From: Tetrahymena thermophila SB210
Taxonomy: Eukaryota > Ciliophora > Oligohymenophorea > Hymenostomatida > Tetrahymenidae
Assembly: GCF_000189635.1 (NCBI RefSeq)
Contig: NW_002476357.1
Span: forward strand, 1-64,000
Reading direction: 5' to 3'
Length of the DNA stretch: 64,000 bases
In this document: positions 49,612 to 63,426 of the stretch, in pieces
Position numbering within the stretch: the stretch's first letter is position 1
Layout of the letters: every line of letters begins with the position of its first letter
Program-made: the position numbers and the translations under genes
Notes under the pieces: generated by a model
The model's database searches: none
The model's input: the letters and a program-made list of their open reading frames with translations, nothing else
What the model was told of the DNA's origin: nothing

Positions 49612-52600
49612 TCAATTTAAATTTTTATCAGAACTTAAGTTTTTATCTGTTATAATTTATTTCTATGTTTAATTGTTTAAATTATTTGCAATTTAGTTTG
49701 GTTCAAAATTTTAATTAGATTATTATAAATTAGCATTTTCAATTTGCTTGATTTTTTGCATTTATTTTAATTCAATTTATAGTTTTTACTAAGATTTATA
49801 ATGTTTAAGCATTTTTATCAGTTTAATTGTTAACAAAATCAAAGATGCTAATACAATAATAGCATAAATTCCTATAACTAAAACAAGAATGGCAATAGAA
49901 AAGCCCTTGCTCTTGTCAGGATCATCTTCATAGTTAATAGAAATTGCATAAATTATAGAAATTATGGTTATTGATACATAAATTGCTAATAGAGATATGG
50001 TGTAATATATCAGCTTAAAGGGTCTAAAAATTACTTTAAAATTAATAAATAAATAAATCAATAAATAAATAAATAAATCAATATAAAATGAATATGTTTG
50101 TTTACCTAAATAAATAGATAATCCAAAATAACAAGTAGCCATTGTTGCGATTTGAGGATATGGACTGCTTACTACAAATGTTGAAACTAGAGATATTATC
50201 ATTTTTACAATCACTATAAACTGGAAGACATTCCTTGTCATAAAACTATCTTGTTTTACTAGTTTATAAATAAAATAAAAATTGTCTTTACTTCTCATTA
50301 AATAACTAATTTTAAACGAATCAATGTTAATATCTTAAATAGTTTAGGCTGAACTAGTTTAATATATATTTTTTAAGCACTTTTTGTATTCTAGCTTGTA
50401 GAAGAGGTAAGCTAGTATACAAAACATGTAAAAAAGAGCACATACTGAAGAAACAAAATCAACTGTATTTGCTTATCCGTTTGACTGTAGATTAAACTCA
50501 TAAAATATACATATCCACATTTACTAGCTGCAAATAATGAATAAAATCAGAGGTATCGATAAATAGAAAATTTTTACAATAAATTTTACAACCTTCATAT
50601 TTATACTTTATTATATATACTTCTTAATCAAATAAGCTATGACGGACATTGACCAAGCAAAACCTTTTTTATTAAATTAAAGTGTATTTTTAATAAACAG
50701 GGAATTTTTATTTCTATTTGATTATTTTTTTAATTTAATAAAACTTTTCAAAATAATTTTTTTAAAAAATCTTAAAAATTTAATAAAATTGAATACCTTG
50801 TATTATTAGAATTATAAAAGAATTCTTTAAGAAACTTGTAGATTGGTTATTCATTCTAAGCTTAGGATTTTCACTTTTTATTATCAAATCTTGATTTTAA
50901 ATTTCCATGGTTTAGTTTTCAAGGATTCTTTAAGTCTAATTTGAAGATTATTAATCTTGATTTTAATCAAATTTTAGGCTGGAGTAGGAAATAACTTTCA
51001 TAACTTAATCAAATCCTACAGGTTGCTAATAATTCACATAAGTTAAATAGCTCACACTTTAACTAAATTCTAATTGAGTAAAAAACATTAATGGATTCTA
51101 TTGTAGCGAACCTATTTTTAAGAATAAAAATATATTAAAATTGAAATAATTTTTGATTGATTGAAAATTAAAATAAAAATTTGCATACTTGCTACTATTG
51201 ACGCCGTTACAGAGCCAGTAAATGTTGCAGTCACTGTTTTTTTGATATTGCTTTAAATATGAGACTAAGAGCATTAAGGCTAGTTAGTGTCAGTTGTGAG
51301 TTCAGGACATTAACAAACACCATATTACTATGATGAATCTGATTTTATTAATTCTCTGTTTCCCTAACAAGTAATGCAAGAATCATACGAATTGTCAACA
51401 CATTTTTTGCAACTAAAATGGCATTTTTATTTGACACAGCCTTTTAATGAGTCTTTTTTGTATCCATCTTCACATTTCGAACATTGTTATTCATTTTCAC
51501 AAGATTTACAATTCTTACTGCACTTTTTACATTCTCCTTAAGAATAAAAGAATCCGTCTTTACATTATTCGCAAAAGTTATTTACTAAAATTGAAGGTGC
51601 TTTACATGTTAGACATGCATTGCTATCTTTCGGACGTGAACATGTTAAGCATGATTAATCACAAATCATAGTGCAAAGTCCATTTGAAGATATTTAATAA
51701 TCTTCAAAGCATGTTTCACAAGTCTATGAATCTTTGCAGGATTTACATGAGTTGTTACATTTAAAACATCTGCCATCGATACCATTTTTAGATTGTAAAA
51801 AATATTACTCTCTGCAACTAGTGCAGCCATTTTTATCAAGGAATTTAGAGCAAGTTTTACAAGTATGGCTGCATCCAGGTTTACAGATGTTTCCATTCAA
51901 CTCATAGTCTTCTGCACATTCAGTACATTTATCCTGAGAATCTATGCATTATGAACATGGAAATTTGCATTATAAACACAGAGAATTGATCATTGTATAT
52001 CCATCATTGCATGTAATACAAGCATTTTTGTCATGCTGAATAGAACATGTTGCACAAGATTAGTCGCATAAATTAATACACTAATTAGAATCATTCAAAA
52101 CGTAATTATCAATGCATTAAGTACATTTAGAAGCATTCTAAGTGCATTTTTTGCAAGGGCTTTTGCATTTTTTACAAGTAACTTAGTCTAAGTAATAACC
52201 ATCGATACAAGATGTACAAGTATCTTTAGTAAGATCGCAATTTGTGCATGGACTTTTACATATATATTTACAGATTTTGTTAATTGAATCGTAAATAAAA
52301 TCAGTATTGTTAATACAACTTAAACAAGTTGTAGCATTATTTTCGCATGACAAACAAGGAGAAGAACAAGGTAAGCATTAATTTTTACTCAAATAAAATC
52401 CATCTTTGCAAGTCACACATGAATTTTTATCTAAGGGCATATTACATGTAAGGCAAGAAGCATAGCAAATTGGTATGCAAATATTATTTTTGGAATCAAA
52501 TCTATACAAGGAAGTTGAATTGCAAGAGTTACAAACAATTTATTTATCAACTAACTAGCAAGTACCGCAAGGTGAAGGACATGGCAAACATTAAGAGTCT

Positions 52601-55536
52601 TTAAGATAGTAGTTATCAAAACAGCTAAGACAAGAATTAGGATCATTTTAGTTAACACAAGTTTTGCAAGTAGAGTTACAACTATGAACACAAGTCGTTC
52701 CAATTAGAGTTTTATCTTAATAGCAGCTTGTGCATTAGTCATGTCTGCTACCATTACAAGTACCGCAAATAGGATCGCAAGTATATTCAACACAAGAATT
52801 TCCCTACAACTCAAATCCAAGATTGCATTTATAGCACTAAGTAGAAAGTTCACCAAAACATGAAGAGCATTAACTATGGCACAAAACACATTCAAATGAA
52901 TTTTAATCTGGAAAATATCTCTATGGGCAACTCTGTTTGCAAGTCTTTATTTTAAATTAAATTATTAAAAATTAGTAAAAAAAAAAAATATTTTCCATTA
53001 ATTCATTTTAAATTTTTAATAAATTCTATTTTTTTGAATTTAAAATTTTTTATGCCTTTAACAAGAAAATTAAGAAGATAATTTAAAATCAATTTATTTT
53101 CTTAGATAAAAAATATTTTTTCTTTTTGAAATTATTTAAATTTTTTTGATTTTAATTTCTATTGAAAAGATATTTTATGGAGAAAATTTAAATTTTATGG
53201 TTTGTTTTTGGAATGTTTACATTGTCAGGATTTTTGAATGTATTTGCTGGGCATTTTTAGACACAAGTTCCTTAATAAAAAGCTGTTGGAAAGGGACATT
53301 TATATGAGCAGTCAATACCAGCATATCCATCTACACATATGCAATATCCCTATATATAATAAAATATTGTTTACTTAGATTTTTAAATTGGATTATTATT
53401 TACATTCATGCAAACTCCTTATGAAGAGCATAAATTGGGACAATCTTAGGGAAATGTGCAAGTCTATTCAAAATCTAAAGGACAGAAGATAGTTCCAAAA
53501 ACACCTTTTTTTAGTTTAGATACATCAATGGCTTGTCCAGGATATTTACATGTTACATACTCATCTTACCATGTGTAGATAGTTATTTATGAAAAATCAG
53601 AATTACATTTTATCTTATGACATCTCTGATTGCCAGCATCTTTATGAACACCTTTTTCAGCTAAATTTGAATTTAAGCAAAATGAATTTGGACCTGGATT
53701 TTATCTAATAGATTAATCAGGTTAAAAAGATGGATCTGAACAAAATTAGTTTTGAAAACTAAAGATGACTGGACATTAAGAAAAAATATCCATTATATAA
53801 GCAACAACTCCACTACCTGTTTGATAAAAATCACAACTTCTTTTGCCAACAATGTCTTTTGGAAATTCTGCAAACTTTTAATATGATTTGCAGGTGTTAT
53901 TATAAAATTCACATCCTTTATTTTTTCCCCAAAAGAGGGGATTAAGTACATTACTATTTATACTAGAGTAGAATCCTGTATCTCTTAATAGTGCTGCAGT
54001 AAACTCAGTTATAGCAACACCTCCTAAAATCTATTATGCTGCCATATACTCATTTCTGATTAAATCCTTTTCCCAATGAGAACCTTTAGATCCTGATCCA
54101 CCTTAATTTTCTAAAAACATTCCATTAATGTAAGGACAAGCGTAGTGATTTTTTGCTGTTTTAACTACATTTTTGGTAATTATTTTAAAAACATTTGATA
54201 TTCCCCACAAGTTTTCTGTTTTGTAAACTCTATCAACTCCATATGGCTTCCCGGTTTATGGATCAATCCAATACTAATAAAGTTGATTTGAAAAACCCAT
54301 AACATGAGTTAATTCATGTAAAGCTAATACAAAATTATCTTGAAAATGTCTGTTACTCTATGTTGTATTTAAAAAAGCAAGGTTAAATCTAATTCTACCA
54401 ATTATTGGGTTAGGGTCTAAGTCACACCATCCTTGTTTATATTTTTTAAAAGTGTTAAATTTAATTTTTTTATAACTAATTTATTTATTTTATTCAAAAA
54501 TTTAAGATAAAAAAATTATTTTCAAACATATTTGTAAATAAATAATTTTTCTTTGCTAAGTTAAAAAAATTGTTAAATTTTTTGGTTTTTAAATATAAGT
54601 AAAAAAATTTAAAAAATATTAATTCATTTTATTTATTTAAGATTTATAAATTATACTTAGTGAAATATTAGCAAATTTATTTATTTATTTTGGCTCATTT
54701 TAATAATTCGTGTAGCAATTAATCTTTATTTAGAATTGCTACTTTCAGTAAGTTATTGAATAAGTAAAGTCTTTTTTTTAATTATATGGATCAAATTGGA
54801 GATTTCAAAAATATTTAATGTTTTTATTTATTGATTTATATTGTCTTTTAGTTTTTGTATATTGCTCTAAAATTATAGTTATATGCAAAAAAAGGAGTAT
54901 TTATAGTGAAGTAAATAGTAAATAACTTAAAAGTCTATATTGTTTAACAAACAAACAAACAAACAAAAGCGTCTTTCTAATAATGAAGCAATTTTTGGAA
55001 ATTTCAAACTAACTCAATTAAAAACCCAAAATAAATTAAATACCTGCACTTGCTATCTCTCCTGTATTTTTATCGTTATAATATGTTACTAGTATGTGCA
55101 AGTCTGAATTTTCAATACCTTTCCCGTTTCCTTAGAGTTCTGGAGGATAGTGAACCACAAATGGAGGATTTCCACATGATCCATAATTTAAAGATTTAAT
55201 TGGCTTAGTCCTTGGGATTACTTTGATAAAGCTCCTAAAATACCTTTAAGCTGCTTTCACTATATTAATTATGTAGTTTCTTATATAGTCATTCATACCA
55301 AATCCATTTTAAGCATTTGATAGCTGCGTAAAATCAAATGTTAACCTAATTGGCTACTCGTTTGGCTTAGATTACAATAATCTCTTTCCGTAATTTTTTT
55401 CAAATTCCTCAAGAAAATTCGGAGGAACATTTGTTGCGTGGTTTTCTAAATCATGGTTGCAAGTATAATCTGTTCCTATTCCTGCTTGTATTTAGTTTAA
55501 AGCTATTAATAACAAGCTAATAACCAAAATGTTCAT
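49612..55536 (-). CDS. Leishmanolysin (M8) - EGF - Cys-rich - multipass membrane fusion protein
   Basis: Minus strand, seven exons: 55536-55044, 54431-53404, 53349-53221, 52944-51189, 51111-50797, 50663-50106 and 50033-49612, with all junctions in phase. About 1566 residues (1590 if the last intron, 72 bases without TGA, is retained). Parts in order: a signal peptide (about 1-18); an M8 metalloprotease with HELTH at 203-207 (Zn ligands H203 and H207, base E204) and the distal motif GSHWEKDLIRNEYM carrying the third His; an EGF-like segment split over exons 2 and 3 (CSSQGVC, then GYCICVDGYAGIDC); furin-like CxxC repeats across exon 4 (about 550-1130); and several membrane helices with PYPQI and RPFK near the end, a C-terminal module common in large ciliate surface proteins. 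It is probably a cell-surface or vacuolar metalloprotease. The active-site residues are intact. Confidence 0.87.
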
Positions 55537-58289
55537 TTTTTTAATTGCTTCTACTTACTATTTATTTATTTATCTAATATGTCTTTTTGTAAGGCTAATT
55601 AATTAATTAATAATGATATATTTTACACTAATTAAATTGACTTTAAAAAAACTAATAAACTCATTAATAATCAATCAATCATGCTTTATAATCTAACTCA
55701 AAACCTCTTTACACTTTTTTACATGCATAAAGGATATTTCAGAATTCCATTACATATAGAAAAAAAAAATTGTTTAATTTTGCTTTTTTGAATAAACAAT
55801 TAGATAGAAAGTTTTTTGTTATTAAATAACTAAATTTATGTTATATTTATGTATTAACAAAAAATTTGAATTAATTAAAATATTTTTTTTTATTTATTAA
55901 TTTATTTATTTTAAAATTGAAAATATTTTATTTAAATAAAGTCTAGATTATAAAATCCAATATAAATCCTTAACAATTTTTAAAAAGTAAATGTTTGTTT
56001 GTTTGTTTGTTTTATTAATTCTAAAAGCTTTTGAAATTTCTTATTTTTAATTGAAATAAAATATCATGCAAAAAAAATTAAATAATTAAAATTCGTTCTA
56101 ATAAACTAAAATTTTACATATTTGGAAAATCTTTTTTGAATTCAAAATAAAATGGAATTTCTAGTAAATCGATGCTAATTTTTGTTTCTTTGTTAATAAA
56201 TTAAATAATTTATTTGTTTGTTTTTTTGTTTAATAACTTGTATATTTATAAAGCAATAAATAATATAACATAAAAAATAAACTAAAGTGCTTTTTAATTT
56301 ATTTTGAAATGGATTTTTGTTTATAAAACCACCAAATTATGTAGTCTATTTATTTAGAATTAAATAAACCTAAGATAATTTTCCTTTCTCGAAAAATTTA
56401 TTTTTCATCTTGATATTTTTTTAGATTTTATTGGTGTATTTTACTTTTTAAGTTTCTTGTTACACTGAAAAATTATATATAACTTTTACTTTCTTTGTGA
56501 ATAATATTTATTACTCAATTAATAAATAGTTATTACTGTTATTATAATAGAACTAGTAGCAATTATTACACCAAAAACTCATTATGTTAATTATTATTGT
56601 TAGAGCCAACAAACACTTCTGTTTTATATTGTCTAAAAATCTTAAATAGTTATCAAAGTTGTTAATAAAATTTAAATTTCAATGAATGACATGATTAAAG
56701 ATGTGTAATTTAATCCTAAATATACCTAATTAATTATCAACCTTTTTAAATTTTTTACTCTAATAATGCATATTATGCTACAAATAGCCAAATACTTTTT
56801 GTTTAACTGATGATTGAAAATTATAAAAATTTTTAATTTACAAAAGAGGCAACTAACTAATTGGACAGAAAATTGTTAAAATTATTTTTAGATGAATCCT
56901 ATTAGAATTTTCATACAGCCAATTAATATTTGTTTTTACATTAATATAAAAAATTATGTAACATCTGATTTAAAAAAAGAGTCCTTTCCTCTCAAAGCAA
57001 GCACATGTTTGGAGCAATTCCTTATCAAAAACACCTCTATTTATTAAATATATACTAAACTTAGTTCTTAATGATTTATTTATATCTTGAAAAATTTCCT
57101 TTAAAATAGCTTTATCTAAGGTTCTCAAGATTACTAATTTAAGTAAGAAAATGAATGAATGAATGAATGAATGAATGACTCAGTCCTTGAGACAAAAATA
57201 ATTAAATATTATTTTTCGTAATAAAATGCATATGTTGATGATGAATTTGCCAATAAAATAACTTAAAATTAGACCTGTTAATAGTATTTATGAGTAAAAA
57301 ATGAGCTGTAATAGAGAAATAGTATTTAAAATTAGGATTATTTAGCTGTAATTAGAATGGTAATTATATGGAAAACACAAATTACCTTATTACTCAAAAC
57401 ATCTATCCCATCTATAATAATATTATTTTGATGAACTTTAAAAGCTAGCAAAATAATTAGAGTAAATAATTGGAAATGATTAGATCATCTAAATTTAAAT
57501 ATGCCTATGGGCAATTAATCAAATCTAATTTATAAAATAATATTTTGAAATAAATTAATAAAAAAATATTTTATGTTAAAAAAAGTTAATTATTTGTTTT
57601 GTAAAAAATTTTTAAAATAAAATGATTAATTAATTCTTTATAAAAATTAACAATACAATGTCATACATAGTCATATAAAATTTTTCAAATTCTTCCTAAA
57701 TTATTGATAAATTTTTTGAATTGTAAAATAAAGGAATCATAGCTTAAATTAGCTATTTATTATGTCGCTAATATTTTAGCTAGCTTAGCATAAATAATAA
57801 AAGATAGGAATCATTATGTAAATAGATATGATAGCAAATTTAAACAATATTGGAAAGTCCGTCTAAAAAAAATAATGAAATTGCTTTGTATTGCAATGTA
57901 TGTATGTCTGTATGTAAAACTTTAAACAAATATGAAAGTTAATTAAAATATGAAAGCAATTCATAAACTAATAAACAAAGAAAAAAATTTTTATCAAATC
58001 TAATTTAATCATATATATGAAAGCAACTTTATTAACAAAATATATTGAAAAAGCTTTTAAATTTGCAAATTCAGCTCAAAAAATGATAATTAAAAAAATA
58101 AAAAATTCACAATTTAAATGAAAGATAAGAATAAAGTTGAATATTGATCCATTGATTTATTTATTTATTGATTGAATGCTTATTTTGTATGTTAATAATA
58201 GATCAGTCACTGTCTTTTTATTTTTTATTTGAATGAATTATATATAGACCTTCCAATTAAACTAAAATAGAAAGAAAGAAATAGATAAT
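55537..58289. other. Intergenic, nothing recognised
   Basis: AT-rich 5' flank of the leishmanolysin gene. Microsatellites are present (GAAT repeats 57152-57177; ATGT/CTGT repeats about 57897-57915; GTTT repeats 55993-56010). No gene was supported on either strand. Confidence 0.45.
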
Positions 58290-59175
58290 TAATTACGTTT
58301 TCAGGATTTTTAAAAGTATTAGTTGGACATTTATTAACGCAGACAGACAGACTCCTTTATATAAAGCAATAACGATAGTTTTAAGTTTAAGAGTAATTCC
58401 TACTCTAAATCCATCTATACGCATGCGATTATCTCTTTTAAATTTGATTAATGTTTTGATTAATTAATTATGAATTTACATTTTATTCAAAGTATTCCAT
58501 ATAGATGAATTACTAATATGAAAATTCAAGATAAAAGGTACAAGTCTTCTTAAAATCAAATTAATTGAATATAATCCCTAAAGAATCATTTGTTTTATTT
58601 GTTCTTTTAATAATCTGTCCTGGTTAAAAACATTTAAAATAGTTATTTATTTTACTATAGGTAAGCAATTGTTTCTGAATAATCAGAGTTACATTCGATT
58701 TTATGGTATCTCTAATATAAGGTTTATCTTAGTGAAGAACCTTTTTACTAATATTAGATCTAGAGCAATGTGGATTATGGTATATTTTACCTTTTTTTTT
58801 CATCAAGCAGACTAAAATAAATCTTCATAACAGAACAGATTTTAATGATTTTATGCAACCTTGCACTAAGAAATCACAGATTTTCTTAAAATCAATCAAT
58901 ATCTCCAAGAAATTCTACAAAACTCTCTATAGATCTATAGAGATGCTCTAACTAAAAAAGTTCATGCCTTATTTTTACTCTAAAATTTACTAAATTTCTA
59001 TTTAAACTAGAATTTAATCAAACGTCTTTTAGTATGGCAGCTATAAATTCAGAGATGATTGACTATATTTCTTTAAATTTTATTTACTGTTGTTTTGTGT
59101 ATACTCATTTTTAATTAAATCCAATAAGAGCTCATATAAATCCATCTAAATTATATTAATAAAATATTTTTTGTA
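58290..59175 (-). pseudogene. Decayed leishmanolysin paralogue
   Basis: Minus strand, collinear with 53220-54100 of the intact gene. Recognisable pieces are ELLLDLIKNEY (intact: HWEKDLIRNEY), SEFIAAILKDV, HKIECNSDYSETIAY, CFQPGQIIKR, IIFNQFDFKKTCT, and the EGF exon start CMRIDGF. The zinc-ligand His of the distal motif is gone. An in-frame TGA at 59018-59020 stands where the intact gene has Gly. The HExxH half, the signal peptide and the C-terminal modules are absent. It is therefore a partial, non-functional copy. Confidence 0.75.
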
Positions 59176-59280
59176 AATTATCTGAAAACTCTTTCTTTGT
59201 TTCATTTCAATAAAATTATTTTTGCTTTAAAATAATAAAAAATATCTATTCCTTTCTATTAATTATCATTCAATTAAAAT

Positions 59281-59710
59281 TATTGCTAAATGCATAAACA
59301 CAGCTAAATTTAAGCTAATTTCTACCTTTACTTCGAAAGTAGAATGAAATTATGTTATTAATATTTTATATAAATAAGTCAAATTCAAACAAAAATTACT
59401 TAAACTGCTATTTAAAACTAGAGAAGTCAGTGCTAAATGTCATCACTATTAAGCGTAAATTTGAATTTTATATCCCTCAATTTAAATTAAAATTCTTGTT
59501 AATTGCCTAAACATAGCTAAATTTAAGCTAATTTCTACTTTTACTTTGAGAGTAGAAAGAAAGTATATGCATGTATATTATTAATATTCTATATAAATAA
59601 GTCAAATTCAAACAATAATTACTTAAACTGCTATTTAAAACTCGAGAAATCAGTGCTAAATGTGATTATTATTAAGTGTAAATTTGAATTGTTTATCCCT
59701 TTTCCATTAC
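59281..59710 (+). repeat. Two-copy tandem repeat, unit about 220 bases
   Basis: ACATAGCTAAATTTAAGCTAATTTC-type sequence at about 59299-59320 recurs at about 59514-59536. Both copies continue through an AGTCAAATTCAAACAA block, CTTAAACTGCTATTTAAAAC and CAGTGCTAAATG, to near 59480 and 59705. It lies next to the leishmanolysin pseudogene. Confidence 0.75.
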
Positions 59711-60173
59711 ATAAGATTGAATTTTAGGTGAATAATAAGTAGTTTATTTAAATATTATAAGAAAATTTAGATGAATTAACCTTTGATTAATTCGCATATT
59801 AATAAATATGTGTGAGTATTTCAACTCTTTCAGGTGGGAGGTCCTAACTTTGAGGGTGAGAATTATTTGAAAAAAAATTTTCATTTTAATTCTATTATAA
59901 AATTATTTAAAAAGAATATTTTTATTTAAAAACCTAGCCTAATTAATTCATATCTAGCTAGCTAGAGGTTTGTTGCCATATCTCTAGATTTTAATTAGGT
60001 ATTTAGCTATATATTTTATATTTTTTTATTAAGGAAGAAATGTTTAATTATGATGTATATTTTAGGTAAATTATCCAATTATAAAATATAACAAAATAAA
60101 ATATATTATATAATATTGTAGTATTCATTCATATAGATTTATATTTATCCATCCTTTTTTTCATCAATTTTTA
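59711..60173. other. Intergenic, 3' flank of LRR-E
   Basis: AT-rich. One less AT-rich patch near 59830-59860 (CAGGTGGGAGGTCC, GAGGGTGAG) has no recognisable identity. No gene seen. Confidence 0.45.
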
Positions 60174-61889
60174 TCATTAATTACTTATTTAAATGGTAAT
60201 TAATCTTTTTGACTTAAGAAACTTTGCCTTTAGTTCTTATAATATATACATTTAGTAGTCCCTTTTAATATAAATATGTGTAAATTATTAAAAATAAGTT
60301 AATAGAATCAAATTTTTAAATAAAATGTTTTTTTTGAAATCTTTAAATAAAACAGATTAACATAATTAAAAATAAATCAAATAAAAAGCTAATAAATTAT
60401 TAAAGTTAGTAATGTTGTTTTAAATTCATTTTTATATATTCAAAAATATCACAGCTTATCTAAAACAAATTAATTGTTTTTACTAAAGTTTAAGTGTCAA
60501 ATTTTACAGATTAGTGCACTTCATTAAACCAGAACCTAAGCCCGATAAACCATTTGTACCAATTTAATTATACCTTTTTAAATATTTAAGAAAAAATTAA
60601 AAGTTTTAGGACAAAGTAATTAATATTGTTAGTTAGAAGGAAAAAATAAAGAAAAAATATTAATTAATAAGAAATAAATCATTTTTATTTTTCAGAAAAG
60701 TAAAATTTGAAAATAAAAATATGAGTTAAATTACTAAACATACAAATAAAGGAAAAAAAAGCATTAAGAATCAAAAATAAATCAAATATAAATCTAATAA
60801 ATAAATAGATTAAAAGAGTTAGTTAGTTAGTTAGTTAGTTATACTTTTTTACATTAATTTTATAAAAATTTATCTATCCAAAATAAATTAAATATTTTTA
60901 CTAAAGTTTAAGTGTCAAATTTTAGAGTTTAGAGCATTTCCCTAAACCAAAACCTAACCCTGATACTCCTTCATCACCAATTTAATTCCACCTTTTTAAA
61001 AATAGAGTTAATTAGCTTATTAGTTAAAAGGAAAAAATGAAGAAAAAATATGAAATAATAAGAAATGTTTGATTTAAAAAATAAAGAAAGTAAGTAACTT
61101 TTCAAAATAAAAATATGATTAAAACTCATCAATATACAAATAAAGGAAAAAACCAAACAAAACAAAAAATAATAAGAAAAATAAATCTAATAAAAGTTAA
61201 TAAATAAATTAAAATAATTAATTATTTAGTTGTTTTGTTTTAAATTCATATCCATCCATATTAAAAATACCAAAATCTAAAACCAATAAATTATTTTTAC
61301 TAAAGTTGAAGTGTCAAATTTTAGAGATTAGTGCCCTACCCTAAACCTAAACCCAGCTCTGATGCACCAATTGCACTAATTAAATTATTCCTTTTTAAAT
61401 ATTGAATAAAAATAAAAAGTTAATTAGTTTTTTAGTTAGTTAGTTATTAGTTAGTTAGTTAGAAGTAAAAAGCGAAGGAATAATATGAAATAATATTTAA
61501 TAAATAAGAAAAGTAAAATTTGAAAGTTAAAATATGAGTTAAATTAATAAAAAAAGAAATAAAGAAAAAAGCAAGCAAAATAAAAAATACAAAGATAATA
61601 AATCAAATAAAATGCTTTTAAATAATTAAAAAATTAAAAGAGTGAGTTTTTTTATTTGAAATTCATTTTTATTTTCAAAAAAAGATCACAAATTAATTAA
61701 CTATTTTTACTCAAGTTTAAGTGTCAAATTTGAGAGATTAGCACACTTCCCTAAACCAGAACCTAAGCCTGATGAACCTTTATCAACAATTTAATTCCAA
61801 CTTTTCAAATATTGAAGAAAAAATATAAAGTTAATTAGTTTGTTAGAAGGAAAAAGTGAAGAAAAAATATGAATTAAATTAATCAAAAA

Positions 61890-61936
<47 letters not shown>

Positions 61937-63393
61937 ATATAAATAAGCAGAGTAAAAGATAAAAAGAAACATTAATAAAATAAAAAGCTAATATATGTAT
62001 ATAAATAAATAAATTAAAATAGTTTGCTGTTTGTTTTAAATTCATTTTTATATTCAAAAATATCACAATCCAAAGCAAAAATACTAATTTTACTCTAGTT
62101 AAACTGTTAAATTTGAGAGATTAGCGCACTTTGATAAACCAAAACCTAACCCTTATGCACCAATTTCACCAATTAAATTATACCTTTTTATGTATTGAAG
62201 AAAAAAAAAGAGTTAATTGGTTTGTTAGTTAGTTAGAAGGAAAAAATATAAAAGCTATTCTTGGATAATTATTTCTTGAGTTAGAAATAAATTAGTAGAA
62301 TAATAAATATTGTTTAATAAAAAATAAAAAAAATTAAAAGAAATAAAAAAAAGGTTTTTAAACCAGAGGTTTGTTTTGAACCAACCTGACAAAAGAAAAA
62401 AATAAAAAATTTTTAATCAAAAAATTAATTTGTTTGTTTCTTTGTTTTTTGATGAAATTAAAAAATTATTTAGATTTCTTCACTAACAAACAAACAAACA
62501 AATTAAACCTTTGATTAAACATTTTTTAGTTATTTTTTTTGTTTGTTCAGGTTCGAAACCTATTTTGATAGTTTCCTTTTTTATTATTATTTTACTTAAT
62601 ATATATTTCCTACTAGAGAAATAATTAATTATCAGAGAATAAAAAAAAATAAATAATAACAAATAATTGATTTAATAAATAAGGAAAATAAAATATGAGT
62701 TTAGTTAATAAACATAAAAATAAAGGAAAAAAAGTAGGAAAAATTAAAAATTAAAAGAAAAATAAATAAATTAAAAGAGTTATTTAGTTATTTAGTTATA
62801 TTGTTTTAAATTCATTTTTATATTGAAAAAACAAAGTAACTATTTTTACTCAAGTTTAAGTGTCAAATTTGAGAGATTAACACACCTCCCTAAACCAGAA
62901 CCCAAGCCTGATGTACCTTCATCACCAATCTTATTCCTCCTTTTTTAAATATTGAAGAAAATATAAAGAGTTAATTAGTTAGTTAGAAGGAAAAAATGAA
63001 GAAAAAACAAGATATGAATGAATGATTTAATTAATAAGAAAGTAAAATATAAAAATGATTTAAATTAATAAACAAATAAATAAAGAAAAAAAAGCAAGCA
63101 GAGTAAATAATAAAAAGAAAAATAAATAAACAAACAAACAAAGAGTTAATATATAAATAAACTAAAATAATTTGTTGATTAGTTAGTTAGTTAGTTATAT
63201 TGTTTTAAATTCATTTCTATATTAAAAATATCAAAATCCAAAAAATAAAGAAATTATTTTTACTAAAGTTTAAGTGTCAAATTTGAGAGATTAGTACATT
63301 TCCCTAAACCAGAACCTAAATCTGATGCACCTATTTCACCAACTAAATTATTCCTATTTAGTATTAAAGAAAAAATAAGGATTTAATTAGTTT

Positions 63394-63426
<33 letters not shown>

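Noticed and set aside
49789-50298. A separate 169-residue membrane protein on the minus strand
   Set aside because: In the ciliate code this is simply the in-frame C-terminal multipass part of the leishmanolysin fusion gene; splitting it ignores TAA/TAG as Gln.
62361-62386. Chromosome-breakage-like sequences (GAACCAACCTGAC and the reverse-strand AAACAAACCTCTGG)
   Set aside because: The 15-base Tetrahymena breakage consensus, as I remember it, needs an unbroken core; each candidate has mismatches in or beside that core and both fall inside the arms of a foldback element.
62550-62572. tRNA T-arm-like GGTTCGAAACC
   Set aside because: It is explained by the arm of the foldback element; no acceptor, D or anticodon stems are present at proper spacing.
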